Shown piece by piece: positions 1 to 11,997 of a DNA stretch of 64,000 nucleotides. Under the pieces are notes generated by a model, which did no database searches, was not told the DNA's origin, and saw nothing but the letters and a program-made list of their open reading frames with translations. Location of the stretch: the NCBI GenBank assembly GCA_011109175.1, contig RDEW01000046.1:166006-230005 (forward strand). The letters are read 5' to 3'. The translations under genes and the position numbers were made by a program. Position 1 is the stretch's first letter. The number at the start of each line of letters is the position of its first letter. The stretch comes from Dicyema japonicum. Lineage: Eukaryota; Dicyemida; Rhombozoa; Dicyemidae.

Positions 1-284
1 CGAAATTAAATATTCCTGAACATTTTCAGGTTTAAAGTTTTGATTTTTAGTAAGAATTTTCGTCAAAAAAATATTGCTCTTTCAACTGAGCTTCTGCAAT
101 AATCTCGAAGGTATGAGTAAATTTCTGGCGAAATATTTTTATTTGGGAAATCAAGAATACTTAGTAATTCAGATTTCTGAAGCTTTTTTTTTATAATTTT
201 TTATATTGCACCGATCTGATGAAAATTCTAGCGTTTTATTTAATTATTTTTAAATTATTTTTTACCGATTTACTCCTGTTGCGA
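1..284. other. AT-rich intergenic sequence
   Basis: Low-complexity AT-rich DNA with no open frame or repeat that I can place. It ends where the 3' piece of a YLDD-family LINE begins. Confidence 0.5.
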
Positions 285-480
285 CCGAATCATGGGAGCC
301 GTTGGTCCAATGACGGCTGAGTTCTTGCGAGAACTCGGAGGATTGTATGCCAGAAAGAAAAGGGATCAACGAGAAGGGTTATGGCTAAGACAAAAGATTG
401 GAATAGCCATACTCCGAGGGAACTCGTTCGCAATCCACGCAGCAGGCTTCCTCAACTGACATTTGTTTAATTGTTAAAAA
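285..480 (+). mobile_element. 3'-terminal fragment of a YLDD/PHD-family LINE
   Basis: The last ~60 codons plus tail of the retroelement family that recurs at 4.4, 9.1, 32.2 and 45.3 kb. The translated end contains [11 protein letters not shown] and stops shortly before an A-rich tail. The same motif appears as IVRGNALSI near 7310, as VVRGNSLCI near 46570 and, on the minus strand, as IAILRGTRS near 9180. The reverse transcriptase is absent, so this is a severely 5'-truncated copy, the usual outcome of incomplete target-primed reverse transcription. Confidence 0.75.
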
Positions 481-628
481 AATTTAAAAAAAAATTTATT
501 TGAAAAATAATTGCATAAAGATTCAACCATTGACTAAAATTGCGAAATTGCAATTTAAAATAAAAAAATATAACTAAAATGAATTATTATTCACTATTTA
601 TGATAATTATAGTTGTTGTGGTGTTGAC

Positions 629-3600
629 ATGTCCGTTTCTAATCATACCGAGAAATCGAATCCTATGGGCCTTCCTGCAAAATCAAATAAAGAAGATAGT
701 TTAGTAGAAGCAGGACCGTCGTCTGTGGGGCTGGATAATGTCACAAGAACTAATATCAACATCGCTGGGAATATTGGTGCCAATACCAACTTGCATTCAT
801 TATCTGCCATTATTGAAGAGGTCCACTGTGTCTCTGAAGCTGAGTGGGTATCTCAGATTTTTCTTGCCACGAAACAAAGATTTGGAAGGATACCTAGAGG
901 TGGCTGGAACCTCGTACTTAAAAAGTTCAATGAAAAGTACTCCAAGAGTTCCAGTCTATGTCAACTAAAAAAGATGCTGAAACCTGAAAATCGGAATAAC
1001 AATGTAAAAGGAGGCGAATGTTTCAAAGTGCAAAATAATACTAATGTGGAAATTTCCACCTTCAGAAATTGCCTTGAGGAACTAAAAGTACAAATTGAGA
1101 AAATTAAGTCAATTCCGAGGGATACTCGAAAACCAACACCCAAAATTCAGAGAAAGTATGTCAGAGTTAATGTTTTGTCGGGACTAAATTCTGCAATATA
1201 TTATATTACGAAAGATAATCCGCCTCAAGATATCAATCAAATTACTGATATTCTATATGCTGCACAGTGTGCTTATATGGCTTTAACTGCGAAGGTTAAA
1301 CCGCAAAGTACGTGGTTGGAGAACACTGAAAAGAAAATCTCAAAGCTGATGGCAGAACTAGAACTTGTCAATCGCTTTTCCAGACAAGCTCTCCCTGTGT
1401 ATGAAAAACAAAAGGTTATGGATGTTCTTTGTGCCTATGGATACAAAAGGGCCAAAAAAGGGGAGGTTGCCAGGATTGAGGCTCTACTATGTGACCTTGT
1501 AAGAATTAAGAAGAAGCAAATAGCTGTACATCATTCGAGGAAGGACTTTCGCAAGGACAACTGTTGTTTTGAATTAAATCGAAGAAGATTTTATCGGAAC
1601 CTATCAGCAAGCAATGAAGTAACGTTATATGGTTTCGATGATGAGGATTGTATGTCGTTCTGGGAAAAAGTGTGGTCTAAAAGAAAAGAGATGCACGTGC
1701 CATATGACAGTGTGGGTAAAGTAAATACTGGTATTGAAGGCATGTTGCCAGAGTTCACAAATGAGTTTATCCTGGATGTTATTAAATGGCTCCCCGATTG
1801 GAAGGCGTGTGGATGCGATGGGTCATATAACTTCTTTATTAAGAAAATGGAATCTTTACATGGCTTTTTATGTACTGAGATTAACCGAATTATTAATGGG
1901 GAATATATGCCTGAAAGTTGGTTTTATACTGGAATAACCTATTTAATTCCTAAAAAGGATGATTGTGAGACTCCTAAAGACTTACGTCCTATAACGTGTA
2001 TGCCAACTTTATATAAACTTATTACCAAATGTGTTAATTCCAAACTCTCAGATTTTGTGGATTCGTTTGGTCTATTATCTGACAATCAGCTGGGAACGAG
2101 GAAACATTGTCAGGGCGCTAAGGAACAGGCCCTTATTAATCAATGCTTAAATAAGGAGTATGGAAACGCCCTTTATTCTGCTTGGGTGGATGTGAAGAAG
2201 GCCTTTGATTGTGTTGATCATGAATTTTTATTTCATGTATTGGACTGCTCAGGAATACCCCGTTGGATTGTAAACTTTGTACAGACCATAGTCAAGAAGT
2301 GGACTGTAAATCTCCACTTAGATGGAAGAAGAATTGGTTCTGTAAAACTGGGACGGGGAATTTTGCAAGGAGATTCATTATCCCCTCAACTATTTGTTAT
2401 GGTAATGGAACCCTTGAGCAGGACTCTTAACTTTATGTTCCCAAGACTCCAAATTAATCAGGAGGATCCTAATACACTGACTTATTCTACAAATCATTTG
2501 TTATTCATTGATGACCTAAAGATATTTGGGCTAAAAGAAGATACTGTTATTAAAATGATGGAAGTTGTTCGCGTGTTGAGATGAATTCGGAATAGTCACT
2601 GTCTAATGTTAAATCGTTGTCATGTTGTGAGACTCTGGAAGGAGTCAGTGGATATCGATATTTGGGTGTGTTTGAAGATGAGGGAAGTAATGTTCTTAAA
2701 AGCAAAGTTATGGAGTCCATACTTGAAAATGTTAAGAAGAGAATAACCATGCTTTCAAAAACAAAGTTAAATTCTGTGAACTTATTTCGCGCAATAAATG
2801 AATACGCAATGTCCCTATATAACTATTATATAGGATTAATTAATATTGAACCATACGAATTTGATGATATTGACCAACAAATACGCAACTGCTTACGTCA
2901 CTCAAGTTGCACCTCAAACCTGCAAATAAAGAGAGGCTGTATTTGGACAGGAAGACTTTTGGAAGAGGACTTTCCTCGATTTCATTAAAGAGCGAATTAA
3001 TATTTTTCCAGTTTCTTAAAAGTTTGGAAAAACAATCGACTGTGTGTTTGCGAAGGTCGGGGATTCTGCGAGTAATAAAAACAAAAAAATGGCACTTGGC
3101 TACAATCTCAGGATTTCTTGCCTCTAAATATGCAATTGCCGACAGGGAAAGCATGGATATTAAGTCCCTCAAGGACACTCAGAAAAAATATTTATTAAAT
3201 AAAATTTATTGCAGAACACTACACTCAATTATGTTCAAATGTATTGATGAAACAAATGTCGACCTATATACTTCCTCAGAATGGTTTTCCAAAGGAAATA
3301 AAGACCCACGGAGCAAAACATTATACTGTCTTTTGCAAGATAGGAATTTGTTTTTTGCACACACAGAGTCATTATGCAACCATTGTAAAAAAAGCAAGAA
3401 AACTGTTGATCATTTGGCCACTCAGTGTGGTAAAATGCTAAATAGTGATTGTCTCCGAAGACATAATGAAGTGGTAAAGTGCATCCATCATCAACTTTGT
3501 CGAATTTATAAAATCAAAAAAAGCAGGAAATTGATAGGACAGTCGGTTCAGTCAATATTGACGAATCAAAATGTCGATATTATAGTTGTCACGTCGATTT

Positions 3601-4150
3601 TGACAGAAACAAAAGTCCAATACAATAAACCTGATATTTTTGTGTATGACAAAAAAAGAAAGAAGTAACTTTAATTGAAGTGGGGATTACCTCACAAGAT
3701 CGACTAAAGCAAGTTGAAGTTGAGAAACTTCACAAATATGACTTGCTTGCAAATGAACTTTCGCTGCTCTATGAATGCCAAGTGAAGATTATTCCAGTGG
3801 TTTTGACATGGGATGGAGTTGTCTCAAGATGCTTCAGGAATCATATGGATAAATTATCTATTGAAGAATCAACGATGACTTACATCCAATCGGTTGTGCT
3901 GAAGAGAACGCTCGAAAGTATGCTCATTGAACATAAGCATGGGATGAAGGTATACGATGAAGAGTACGCCTCTGCTACCTCCCAACTTGTGGAACTGGCA
4001 TGCCGTGAGGACAGCCCACTGGACTCTAACGGAGATATTTTGACTGAATCTGATGTGGAGATGCGGAGTAACAGGGAGGTTATGGCACACTCTTCTTCTA
4101 AGAGAAGAAGAGGGATTACCAACAATCTGGATCAAAATACGCTTAATTAG
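629..4150 (+). pseudogene. R4/Dong-like LINE polyprotein (RT + restriction-like endonuclease), frameshifted
   Basis: One ancestral reading frame now split by lesions near 2580, 2980 and 3665. The N-terminal part (codons 1-300) has a W...F..RF...GGWN segment that could be a Myb-like DNA-binding region. The reverse transcriptase follows: WKACGCDG, LIPKKD...DLRPITC, the catalytic motif A AWVDVKKAFD, the motif B GILQGDSLSP, and FIDDLK as motif C. After the RT come a C-x2-C...H-x4-C knuckle near 3380-3430 and an endonuclease of the PD-(D/E)XK type (KPDIFVYD, then IEVGITSQD near 3675-3705). LINEs of the R4/Dong/R2 group have this architecture. It is clearly the same family as 21647-25093, but the two have diverged well apart. 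No target duplication was identified. Inactive copy. Confidence 0.85.
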
Positions 4151-4400
4151 TTAATTAGTTAATTTACTCGTTATTCATTGAAAAATATTTTCACTACTTT
4201 ATTATTTTTAATGAAATCAAAGTTTATTTAAACAACATAAATTTATTCTTTTATTCGACACTGCCATCCATCCAAAGTGGACTTATTTATCTAACTTTAT
4301 TAAATTATATTTAATTGCAATTGGTTGCCCTAGTAATTATTCAATTCATGAAATGACTGAACTTTTATAAGTTAATTACACAAATTGCCTGAATCAATTT
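4151..4400. other. AT-rich spacer with a solitary hAT-type end
   Basis: No gene. At 4324-4333 lies GTTGCCCTAG, identical to the right terminal repeat of the hAT transposon that ends at 11906, here followed by TAATTA. No matching left end (CTAGGGCAAC) occurs upstream in the window, so this is an orphan transposon end. Confidence 0.6.
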
Positions 4401-4408
4401 AGACATAT

Positions 4409-7375
4409 TTGTCTTGTGGTGTATTGGCCGTTCTACTTTTTGGATTGAACATGACAATGGAAAAGGATCCGAAACCAACACCGAAACCCAAAGAGCAAAT
4501 TTCTCGCACGTCTATCCCCTGCATTATCTGTGGAGAGGCAAACAAGAGGAAATATAGTATCCAATGTTCCGTTGCCCAAATTTTGGACACCTTGGGTGCA
4601 ACAAGCTGACAAGACGGACTGCTCAGTGTCTCCCAAGTTGGTCATGCCCCAAATGCCTTGGGAACTCCACAAGGAATGGAACCGCTCTCTGGTTCAGTCC
4701 TGGACTAATGTTTACGCCGCCTGAACTGGCTTGTATCAGAGAGGGTTATCCACTCAGAATCCCAAAGTCGGTGCGCCTAGCAGCTGCACGTGGTCTCTCA
4801 AAACTAATCACCAAAGCAGTCAGTGACAACACCCAAGAAGCTTGGATGCGCCTTCTCTGCTTTGCACTCTTGTCCTCGGATCACATCCGACCGAACTGAA
4901 GGAACGGAATGTCAAGTCAATCATCAAAAGGAACGTTTCTAAATACGAAAGTATCAACCTGGCGGATACACTGGAAACCATTTCGACTGCTGTTGACTCA
5001 CCCTCTTCATCCAGAACCAAGATAAGGGATCTTCGCAGAGAAATAAACAAGAAGATCATGGTCGGGGACATTCGGGGAGCCCTATGTACACTCTCCAGCA
5101 GCGACAAGGTTCTTTCACCAAGCAAAGAAACCTTAGACCAGTTAGTCCAGAAACATCCGCCCGCACCAGCTAATCTACATGACACGAAAATTCAAAAGGA
5201 TGTCCCACAATAAATGCCACCCTAATGATATTAAATGGGCTATTCGTGCATTCCCTGGAAGCAGCGGCGCCGGTCTGGACGGCCTACGCCCAAGCCACAT
5301 AAAAGATCTCACCTCTGTAACAACCGTCGACACAGGGGACTCCCTCATCGTCTCATTGAATGCTCTTACGAACCACGTTCTTCGGACAGATATCTCGGAG
5401 TATGCTCGATAACTCCTCTTCGCTTCGAGGTTGGTAGCCTTCAAGAAGCCTTGCGGCGGGATAAGACCCATCGCCATTGGTAACGTCCTTAGGCGCCTAT
5501 CGTCGAAGATCGCTGCCAGAGCAGCCAGCAAGACTTTGAGTGCCGAACTTAGTCCTGTCCAACTCGGAGTTGGAGTACCTAATGGATGTGAAGCAGTAAT
5601 ACATTCAACCGGAATTTTGTTGCCAGCCCTCCTGACGCGCAGATTCAATTATAGTCAAACTGGACATACGTAATGCATTCAATGCATCCGAAGGGATAGA
5701 ATCATAGAAGATAGTGTCTCTAGGATTCCTGATATCAGCAGGATGGTCAGACTCTCATATGGTTCCCCGTGTACGCTGATCTTCGGACATCACGCCATCA
5801 AGTCCAAGACTGGAGTCCAACAAACAGACCTCACTTGGCTCTCTACTCTTTGCTTTGGGAATCGACTGTGTATCATCTGCGATCAAAACTCCCTTGAACT
5901 TATGGTACCTTGATGACGCGATCATTGGGGGGAGTTGGGAAATTGTTGTGGAAGAGGTTAAACGCGTCATCCCTGCCCTCGCGGCACTCTGACTGAGACG
6001 AATCCATCGAAGTGCGAAGTTATTAACGTGACCTGTGGAGAGGACACCTTTGAGCGCGCAATAACGACCATTTCTACTTGCCTCCAGGACATCAAAGTCA
6101 CCCGACTAGAAAAGGCGATTTTCCTCGGATCTCCTCTGTATGACATGTCAACTGTCCTGGAGGAGAAGAGTGAATCCGTACAGCTGCTCACGCACAATCT
6201 AAAGGCTTTGGACTCCCACATTTCTCTCTTCATCCTCAAGAATTTTCACCTTACACCACGACTCCGTTTTTTTCTACGGACATCCCCATGTTTCACAGAC
6301 ATGGATTTCTTGAAAGTTATCGATGAGAAGCTGAGGACCTCTGTTGAAGAAACACTTAACATCTCTCTGGATAAAGCAGGGTGGACCCAATGCAAGTTAC
6401 CACTTCGTTATGGAGGAATTGGGATACGCTCGCCACTTGAACTCGCCCTCCCAGCCTTTCTGTCTTCGACATATGCTTCCCGTGGTCTAGTTCACCAGAT
6501 CCTACGCTACATTAACGGATCGGACACTGAACCAATGGCATGCATGGCTCACGATGTTTGGATTGGACTTAATTTGGGACTCCCGAAGAACTTCAACTTC
6601 AACAAACAACGAGACTGGAACGAACTTGTATGTTGAGGACCATCGATGAGCTAAAACCACAACTCGACCAGCATCGACTTGGCTTGTCTGGCTACCGCAT
6701 CAACAAACGTAAGTGGTGCATGGCTCAAAGCATTCCCGTGCATTTCACTCGGAACTTTTCTGGACGATGACTCCACGAGGATTGGGGTTTGCGTCCGCCT
6801 CGGAATCGATGTTTGCGCAATCCATCGCTGTAGATGTGGAGGAATAGTCGACGCGAAAAGACTCCACGCACTTTCTTGCCGAAGGAGCCTGAGACATAGT
6901 GCAATCAACAAGGTTATTGCGGGGACTAGAAGCTGCCGGATTCCCTGTCCAGATGGAGCCCCTAGGACTTGCCACGGCAAACAGAAGGCCGGATGGAGCG
7001 ACTCTGTTCCCTTGGGATGCTGGGAAGTACCTGGCCTAGGATGCGTAGATAGCTTCTCCCCTTCCAATATTACAATGAGTGCGACAAATCCAGGCTCAGC
7101 TGCAGAGAAAGCAGAAATACTTAAAGCAAAGAAGTACACATGCCTCGGCGAGCAGTACACATTTGAACCAGTCGCAGTCGAAACTTCGGGAGTCATAGGA
7201 AGCAGGTCGTTAGCCTGCTCAACAAAATTGGATCGTTAGTCGCTAAAAGGAGGAGGGATGTCAGAGAGAAGGGCTGGCTCATTGAGCGCATCTCCTTACA
7301 GATCGTAAGGGGAAATGCGCTCTCAATCCTGAGAGCAGCCAGTAGCCTTTAACTATTTGGTTTTATTCTTCAATA
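4409..7375 (+). pseudogene. YLDD/PHD-family LINE, near full-length but multiply broken
   Basis: Ancestral domain order can be followed across frames. First is a zinc-binding segment resembling a PHD finger (CIICGEANKRKYSIQC..., CPKC near 4520-4660). A reverse transcriptase follows, with SSGAGLDGLRPSHIK (5255-5300), KPCGGIRPIAIGN (5440-5480), a degraded motif A and WYLDDAIIGG (5900-5935). A CRCGG...H...C knuckle lies near 6830-6880. Last is an endonuclease with RRPDG (~6985) and WD (~7030), resembling the PD-(D/E)XK nuclease of R2-type LINEs, and the terminal IVRGNALSI. At least six frameshifts or stops make it inactive. A 9-bp AATTTAGAC on both sides (about 4396-4404 and 7395-7403) may be the target duplication. 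Confidence 0.8.
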
Positions 7376-7661
7376 AATTGTTATCTTAAAAAAAATTTAG
7401 ACAATTTGTGTAATCACTAGGGCAACATAATTCAGAGACTTTAGTCTAAAAATAATGATTAATTTTAAAAATGTCAAAAAATGTTTTATAAAAAGTTTTT
7501 TTAAATCAATTAGGTCAATTTTTTTAATTAGGTCAATTTTTAAATAAAAATTTAAATAATATAATTATATCATCATTTTAAGCATCAAAATAAATTTAAA
7601 GTAATCGACGTGACATTTCTGTCTTATTGTAACAATTCTTTAACTAAATTATACAGTATAT

Positions 7662-8110
7662 ATGCCTACAAATAAACCTTCTGATTTTAAAAAAGCTAAA
7701 AATATTTTTGACAAATATCCCAAAAAGTTTTCAATTACACCGAATGGAATGCTTTTTTGTAATTTATGTGAGTTACCCGTAACTTGCAAGAAACAACACA
7801 AGGAAACACAGAAGCACTCTTCACGAATAAATATATCCACAAATAAAAAAAAAACAATTGAATATTGTTCCAAATGATTTCTTAAGAAATTTTTAACAGA
7901 CGTAACGGAAGCATTTGTATCTGCAAACATTCCACTCTATAAATTGAGGAATCGAGCAATAATCAACTTATTCGAAAGTATTGAGCATCAACTTCCTTCA
8001 GAGTATCTGGTGGCACATGTTGTGGACTCTACTTCACAATCAAAAAGGACCCACTACCCTTTCCAATCCAAGAAGATCATCCTTCCTGGACGGCCCCCTA
8101 TTGGCCACTA
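7662..8110 (+). pseudogene. hAT transposase N-terminal fragment with BED-like zinc finger
   Basis: The first 71 codons read as a compact domain with C-x2-C and a downstream K-x-H-x5-H pair (FCNLCELPVTCKKQH, then QKHSS), the layout of BED fingers in hAT transposases. After a stop at 7875 the frame continues as EAFVSANIPLYKLRN and HQLPSEYLV, phrases that match the segment following the BED finger in this transposase class. The catalytic domain is missing. It shares the DIPLNKL-type phrase with the hAT copies at 46.9 and 53.3 kb but is a different subfamily. Confidence 0.7.
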
Positions 8111-9054
8111 ATTAAAAAATATATCTGAATAATTCAATAATGTAATTTTAATTCATTGGTTTATTTTCTGACATTTAAATTCTATAAATAAATGCTATAA
8201 ATTTTCAAACCACAATCATTGACATAAAACGTGTTTTGTTTACTGTCATGTCAAAGAGCACTACATCAATAAATAACAAATCGAAGATGTATGCTATATG
8301 ATTAAGATGAATACGAAATACAGAATGCTCGACTGTTTTGTTTTTATTCAATGATATATTCAATCCATCAAAGAAATTTAAAAGTGTTACAGCAAAGAAT
8401 AAATCTATAAGATATCTTTTCAGAGATATCGGATGTCCTCCAGATGTTATTCCACAAGGTATTCCTGGATAAATTTTAGTGACCTAGATGGTTTGTTGCA
8501 GTAAATTACTATTTCGGAAATTACATCACCGTATAATTAGTTCTTTTGACTGTTAAGGAATTTAAAAATCAAATCAAATAGAACAAAATCTACTCTCGTT
8601 AAGATCAATAGTTTTTTTAACTATTATGGATTAGATCAGTTGTTCAGAGAGGCATAAAAAAATTACAATAATAAAGCATATAAAGAGGATGAAATATTTG
8701 TTTTTGTGGAGATCCAGCGGAAGTAAAGAAATATTTTACGAAGAAACAAGAACATAATGAAATAACATAATTGACCAGTAAATTCAAAATATAACATGAA
8801 ATGACTATTAAGATTTGAACGGATACACTGTAGACATGGAACTTTGGAGATCAATAAAAAAGTTGAAATTTTTAATTAGAAAAATCAGAAATTTCAAAGA
8901 CACTAATGTGGAAAACTATGCGATTGTGAACTAAAATATTACTAAATTGTGAATAACTCGATAAACGATGAATAAAATTACTTTAAATTTTCATAAGCGT
9001 AGTTTATATATGAAAAAAGTTGCAACTAGTATTTTAGGTCAATTTTTAAATTTT
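8111..9054. other. AT-rich decayed interior of the hAT element
   Basis: No frame longer than about 60 codons and no recognisable domain. A short readable stretch near 8390-8470 (RYLFRDIGCPPDVIPQGIPG) is unassigned. Confidence 0.5.
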
Positions 9055-9090
9055 AGATCAGTTAAATTGACTTTTAAGGGCAATTTTTAT
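9055..9090. repeat. 36-bp direct repeat, left copy (target duplication of a LINE)
   Basis: Identical over 36 bases to 11841-11876. The two copies exactly bracket the minus-strand LINE at 9091-11840, as expected of a target-site duplication, though long for one. Confidence 0.8.
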
Positions 9091-11840
9091 CAATTTTAGA
9101 TCAGTTAAATTTTTTTTAATTAAACAAATGTCAGTTGAGGAAGCCTGCTGCGTGGATTGCGAACGAGTTCCTCGGAGTATAGCTATTCCAATCTTGAAGG
9201 GGAAAAGCCGTCAGGTCTCTTCCCATCTCCTCGATCAAGACCCACTGGTTCAAGCTGTGCTGGGAAGCCTGAAGCCTTCAGAGCTCTGACGATCACATCG
9301 TTCAGAGCAGCATGACGTGTCCCCTTCCGGCGCTTCTTCTGCAGGACAGCGGTGCAATCCTTTCGCATCGACTGTTTTCCCGCATCGGCATCGGTGCTCC
9401 TGGCAAACGTCTAGTCCCAGTTTTTGTCCGATTCCAATCCTCAAAGAATCGTCGTCCAAAAAAAATCCCGAGGTTTGGGCAAAGTATTGCACCAAGCCAT
9501 GCTCCACTCCCTCTACTTGAAACTGACACCAAACAAGCCAGACGATGTTGATTTGCTTCTTTTTTAAGGTCTTCCAAAATTTTGGAGCAGACAATGTTAT
9601 CCAATTACTTTGCTTTGTTCTGTCTTCAGGGATTTTGAGTCCGGACTCGTTCCATTTCCGACAAGCTTCGTCAAATGACTCATTCCAGCGAAGTCCAATA
9701 GTGTTATGAAGGACTTGCCGTGTCAAATGGCTGCAGCTTGAGAGAGGCGATAGATATGCCGGGTATGCAATTTCCAGCGCCGATCTTAGTCCGACACCCC
9801 CCAATCCAGAGGGAAGCTTACATTGTTTCCAACCAAGTTCGTCAAAGGGGACGTTAATTAGTGATTCAACAGTTTGCTTGAGAGACTTGTCTATTGAAAG
9901 TAGAGTGTCGTATTGTTCGTAGCAGGGTGAACATCGGAGTAGATATAAAAGCTTGGGTAGTCCGATGTTGTTTCTCATCAGGAAGAAAGATGTGTGAGAG
10001 ACGAGACATGACAATCTTTTCGCAAGGCGTGTTAATTCTTTATTTTTGGAAAGTAGATGGTTCTTGAGTTCATCTTCGCTGAGTGGGCATCCAAGGAAAT
10101 ATAATTTATCAACTGGCACAGTCGGGATCTTAGGAAGCAGTTCGTTAAAAGACTTTTTGATAGAGAGGAAGTCGTTGTATGGATATGAGACATTTATTAG
10201 CTCTGATTTGTTAACATTGATTTCCAATTTCAAATGTTTTAAATCGGGTAACGCTTTACGTAATGAATTGTATGTTTCTTTGAACGATCCTCCAATTGTG
10301 GCATCATCAAGGTACCAGAGATTTAGCTGAGCATCAATTGATCTCACAACCTCATCAATGGTCAAGGCAAATAAGAGAGGTCAGAGCGGATCTCCTTGTT
10401 GGACACCCGTTTTTGATTTAATAATTTCATTTTCAAAAACCAAAAACGTATCTTCCCCATAGGATAAATTGACAAGAGGAAAAAGCTTTGGAGCCCTCTT
10501 CCAACACGTTTTCATAATTTCATCTCTTCTGAGAGAATTGAAGGCATTCGTTATGTCTAACTTGATTCCAATGCATTCATTTGAAATATTTTTCTGTGTG
10601 AAAAAACGCCTTGCTGCATGAACCGCAACCTCACATCCGTTCTGGATACTAACACCCATTTGTTTAGGAAAGAACTCCTCTCCGAGTTGTCGGCTCACCA
10701 GGGTAGATGCTACTTTTGCTGCAAGTTTCTAAAATAGTTTCCGACCGCAATGGGGCGATTCCTCCGTTGGGTTTTTTGAAAGCAAGTAGCCTTGCGGAGA
10801 AGAGAAATTCTCTGGCATATTTTGGGATGTCGCCGTTAACCATTTTTCTGATTAGGTACGTAATTGATTTGACAAGACAGCGTCCAGCTTCCGAGGTGTA
10901 AGTGGACGTAAAGTCCTTAATATGGCCAGGACGTAACCCTTCCAAGCCTCCACCGCTGCTAGCGGCGAAGGAAGTTATTCCGTGGCGCACTTCGGATTCG
11001 GTAATGATGATCTCCTGGGTTCCTTCAGGATTCAAAAAGGTATTTAGGACCTCGGGAATACAAGACAATACTGTGTCATCGGATGTGATAACCCGTAAGG
11101 CTACCCGCACGTCGCCTTCCAGAAGTTTCCGGTTTACTTTCTCCTTTAGTTTGTTGGGAGCATCTTTGATGAATGCTCCTCTGGTTTCGACCTCATTAAC
11201 ATTAAGTGGATGTTCAAGTATTGCGTGTATGTTATGACAGCTAAAATTCATTATGTTTCGTTTCAGTTTCCCGGATAAGTTGAGTCGGGAGTTTGTTTAT
11301 TTATTATTGTCCTCAGATTCCTTTGTAGGTATTCCGAGTGCGACAGATGCAAAGCATATAAGTTTTAGCCAGGATTCCCAACTGTCAGAGAATAGTGCGT
11401 GATCAATGACATCTGAAAGACACGTTGCTGCGGCAATTCGTACTCCTTTAGGGATTTTTACTGAGATCTTCATGGCTTTCCTGAGGTTCGAGATCTTCAA
11501 GAGAGTATGGTCTGTATGTGGCAGTGTAAAGTTTGGCTGAGTTATTTTTTCCCGCCTGGGGGCCTCCATTCCAATACAAGAGGGGCACAGCCAACTCGAC
11601 AGCGTCTCGGCGCAAGCTTTACTCATTTTTATGCAGCCCAGATGGGCGAATGATTCACATTGTGTGCAGTTAATCCCATATTTCCTGATGTTCGATTGTC
11701 CACATGAAAAACATACCTGATTTGTCCGTACTGGATTTGTTCTTCGTACTTTGTCTTCTTTTCGTTCTTTATTTTCCATGAGATTTTGTTGACCACACCA
11801 CACCACTTAATAAACGTTTTTCTTTTTGTTCTTTATTTCC
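9091..11840 (-). pseudogene. YLDD/PHD-family LINE, best preserved copy
   Basis: Reads on the minus strand from a start near 11806. A complete PHD-like finger (C-x2-C...C-x2-C...H-x2-C...C-x2-C, e.g. CFSCGQSN, FAHLGC, WLCPSC) occupies 11710-11570. The RT follows: GGGLEGLRPGHIKDF, KPNGGIAPLR, motif A KLDITNAFNSL (~10560), motif B GVQQGDPL (~10390) and WYLDDATIGG (~10300). Then come a CRCG...H knuckle and the start of the endonuclease (GKRPDGF, ~9210). The sequence then jumps to the terminal IAILRGTRS, so the second nuclease motif is deleted. A stop immediately follows GDPL at 10381, and frameshifts lie near 10730, 11280 and 9330. It is inserted in the hAT relic and flanked by 36-bp direct repeats. 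Clade unresolved; distinct from the R4-like family in this window. Confidence 0.85.
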
Positions 11841-11876
11841 AGATCAGTTAAATTGACTTTTAAGGGCAATTTTTAT
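11841..11876. repeat. 36-bp direct repeat, right copy
   Basis: Partner of 9055-9090 at the 5' boundary of the minus-strand LINE. Confidence 0.8.
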
Positions 11877-11997
11877 TTTTTTAAGTCAATCAAAATGTTG
11901 CCCTAGTAATCACAAATATAGGCTAATTAGCACGAAACAGACAAATATTAACGTTCAATGATTTTCATAAATCATTTTGCATTCACTCTCACAAAAA

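Larger units (their letters stand above)
7417..11906. mobile_element. hAT transposon relic with terminal inverted repeats
   Basis: The left end CTAGGGCAACATAAT (7417 on) and the right end GTTGCCCTAG (11897-11906) are inverted copies. They are flanked by a direct TAATCA at 7411-7416 and 11907-11912. hAT elements usually make 8-bp duplications, so a 6-bp match may be a decayed 8-mer. The left part encodes a BED-type finger typical of hAT transposases. Most of the interior is AT-rich and unreadable, and the right half is occupied by a LINE inserted on the minus strand (9091-11840). Confidence 0.7.

Noticed and set aside
629-4150. Insertion of R4-like elements into ribosomal RNA genes
   Set aside because: R4 elements classically target 28S rDNA, but the flanks of all copies here are AT-rich or other transposons, and the one clear duplication (TTGAATTGTCTCA) is not rDNA.
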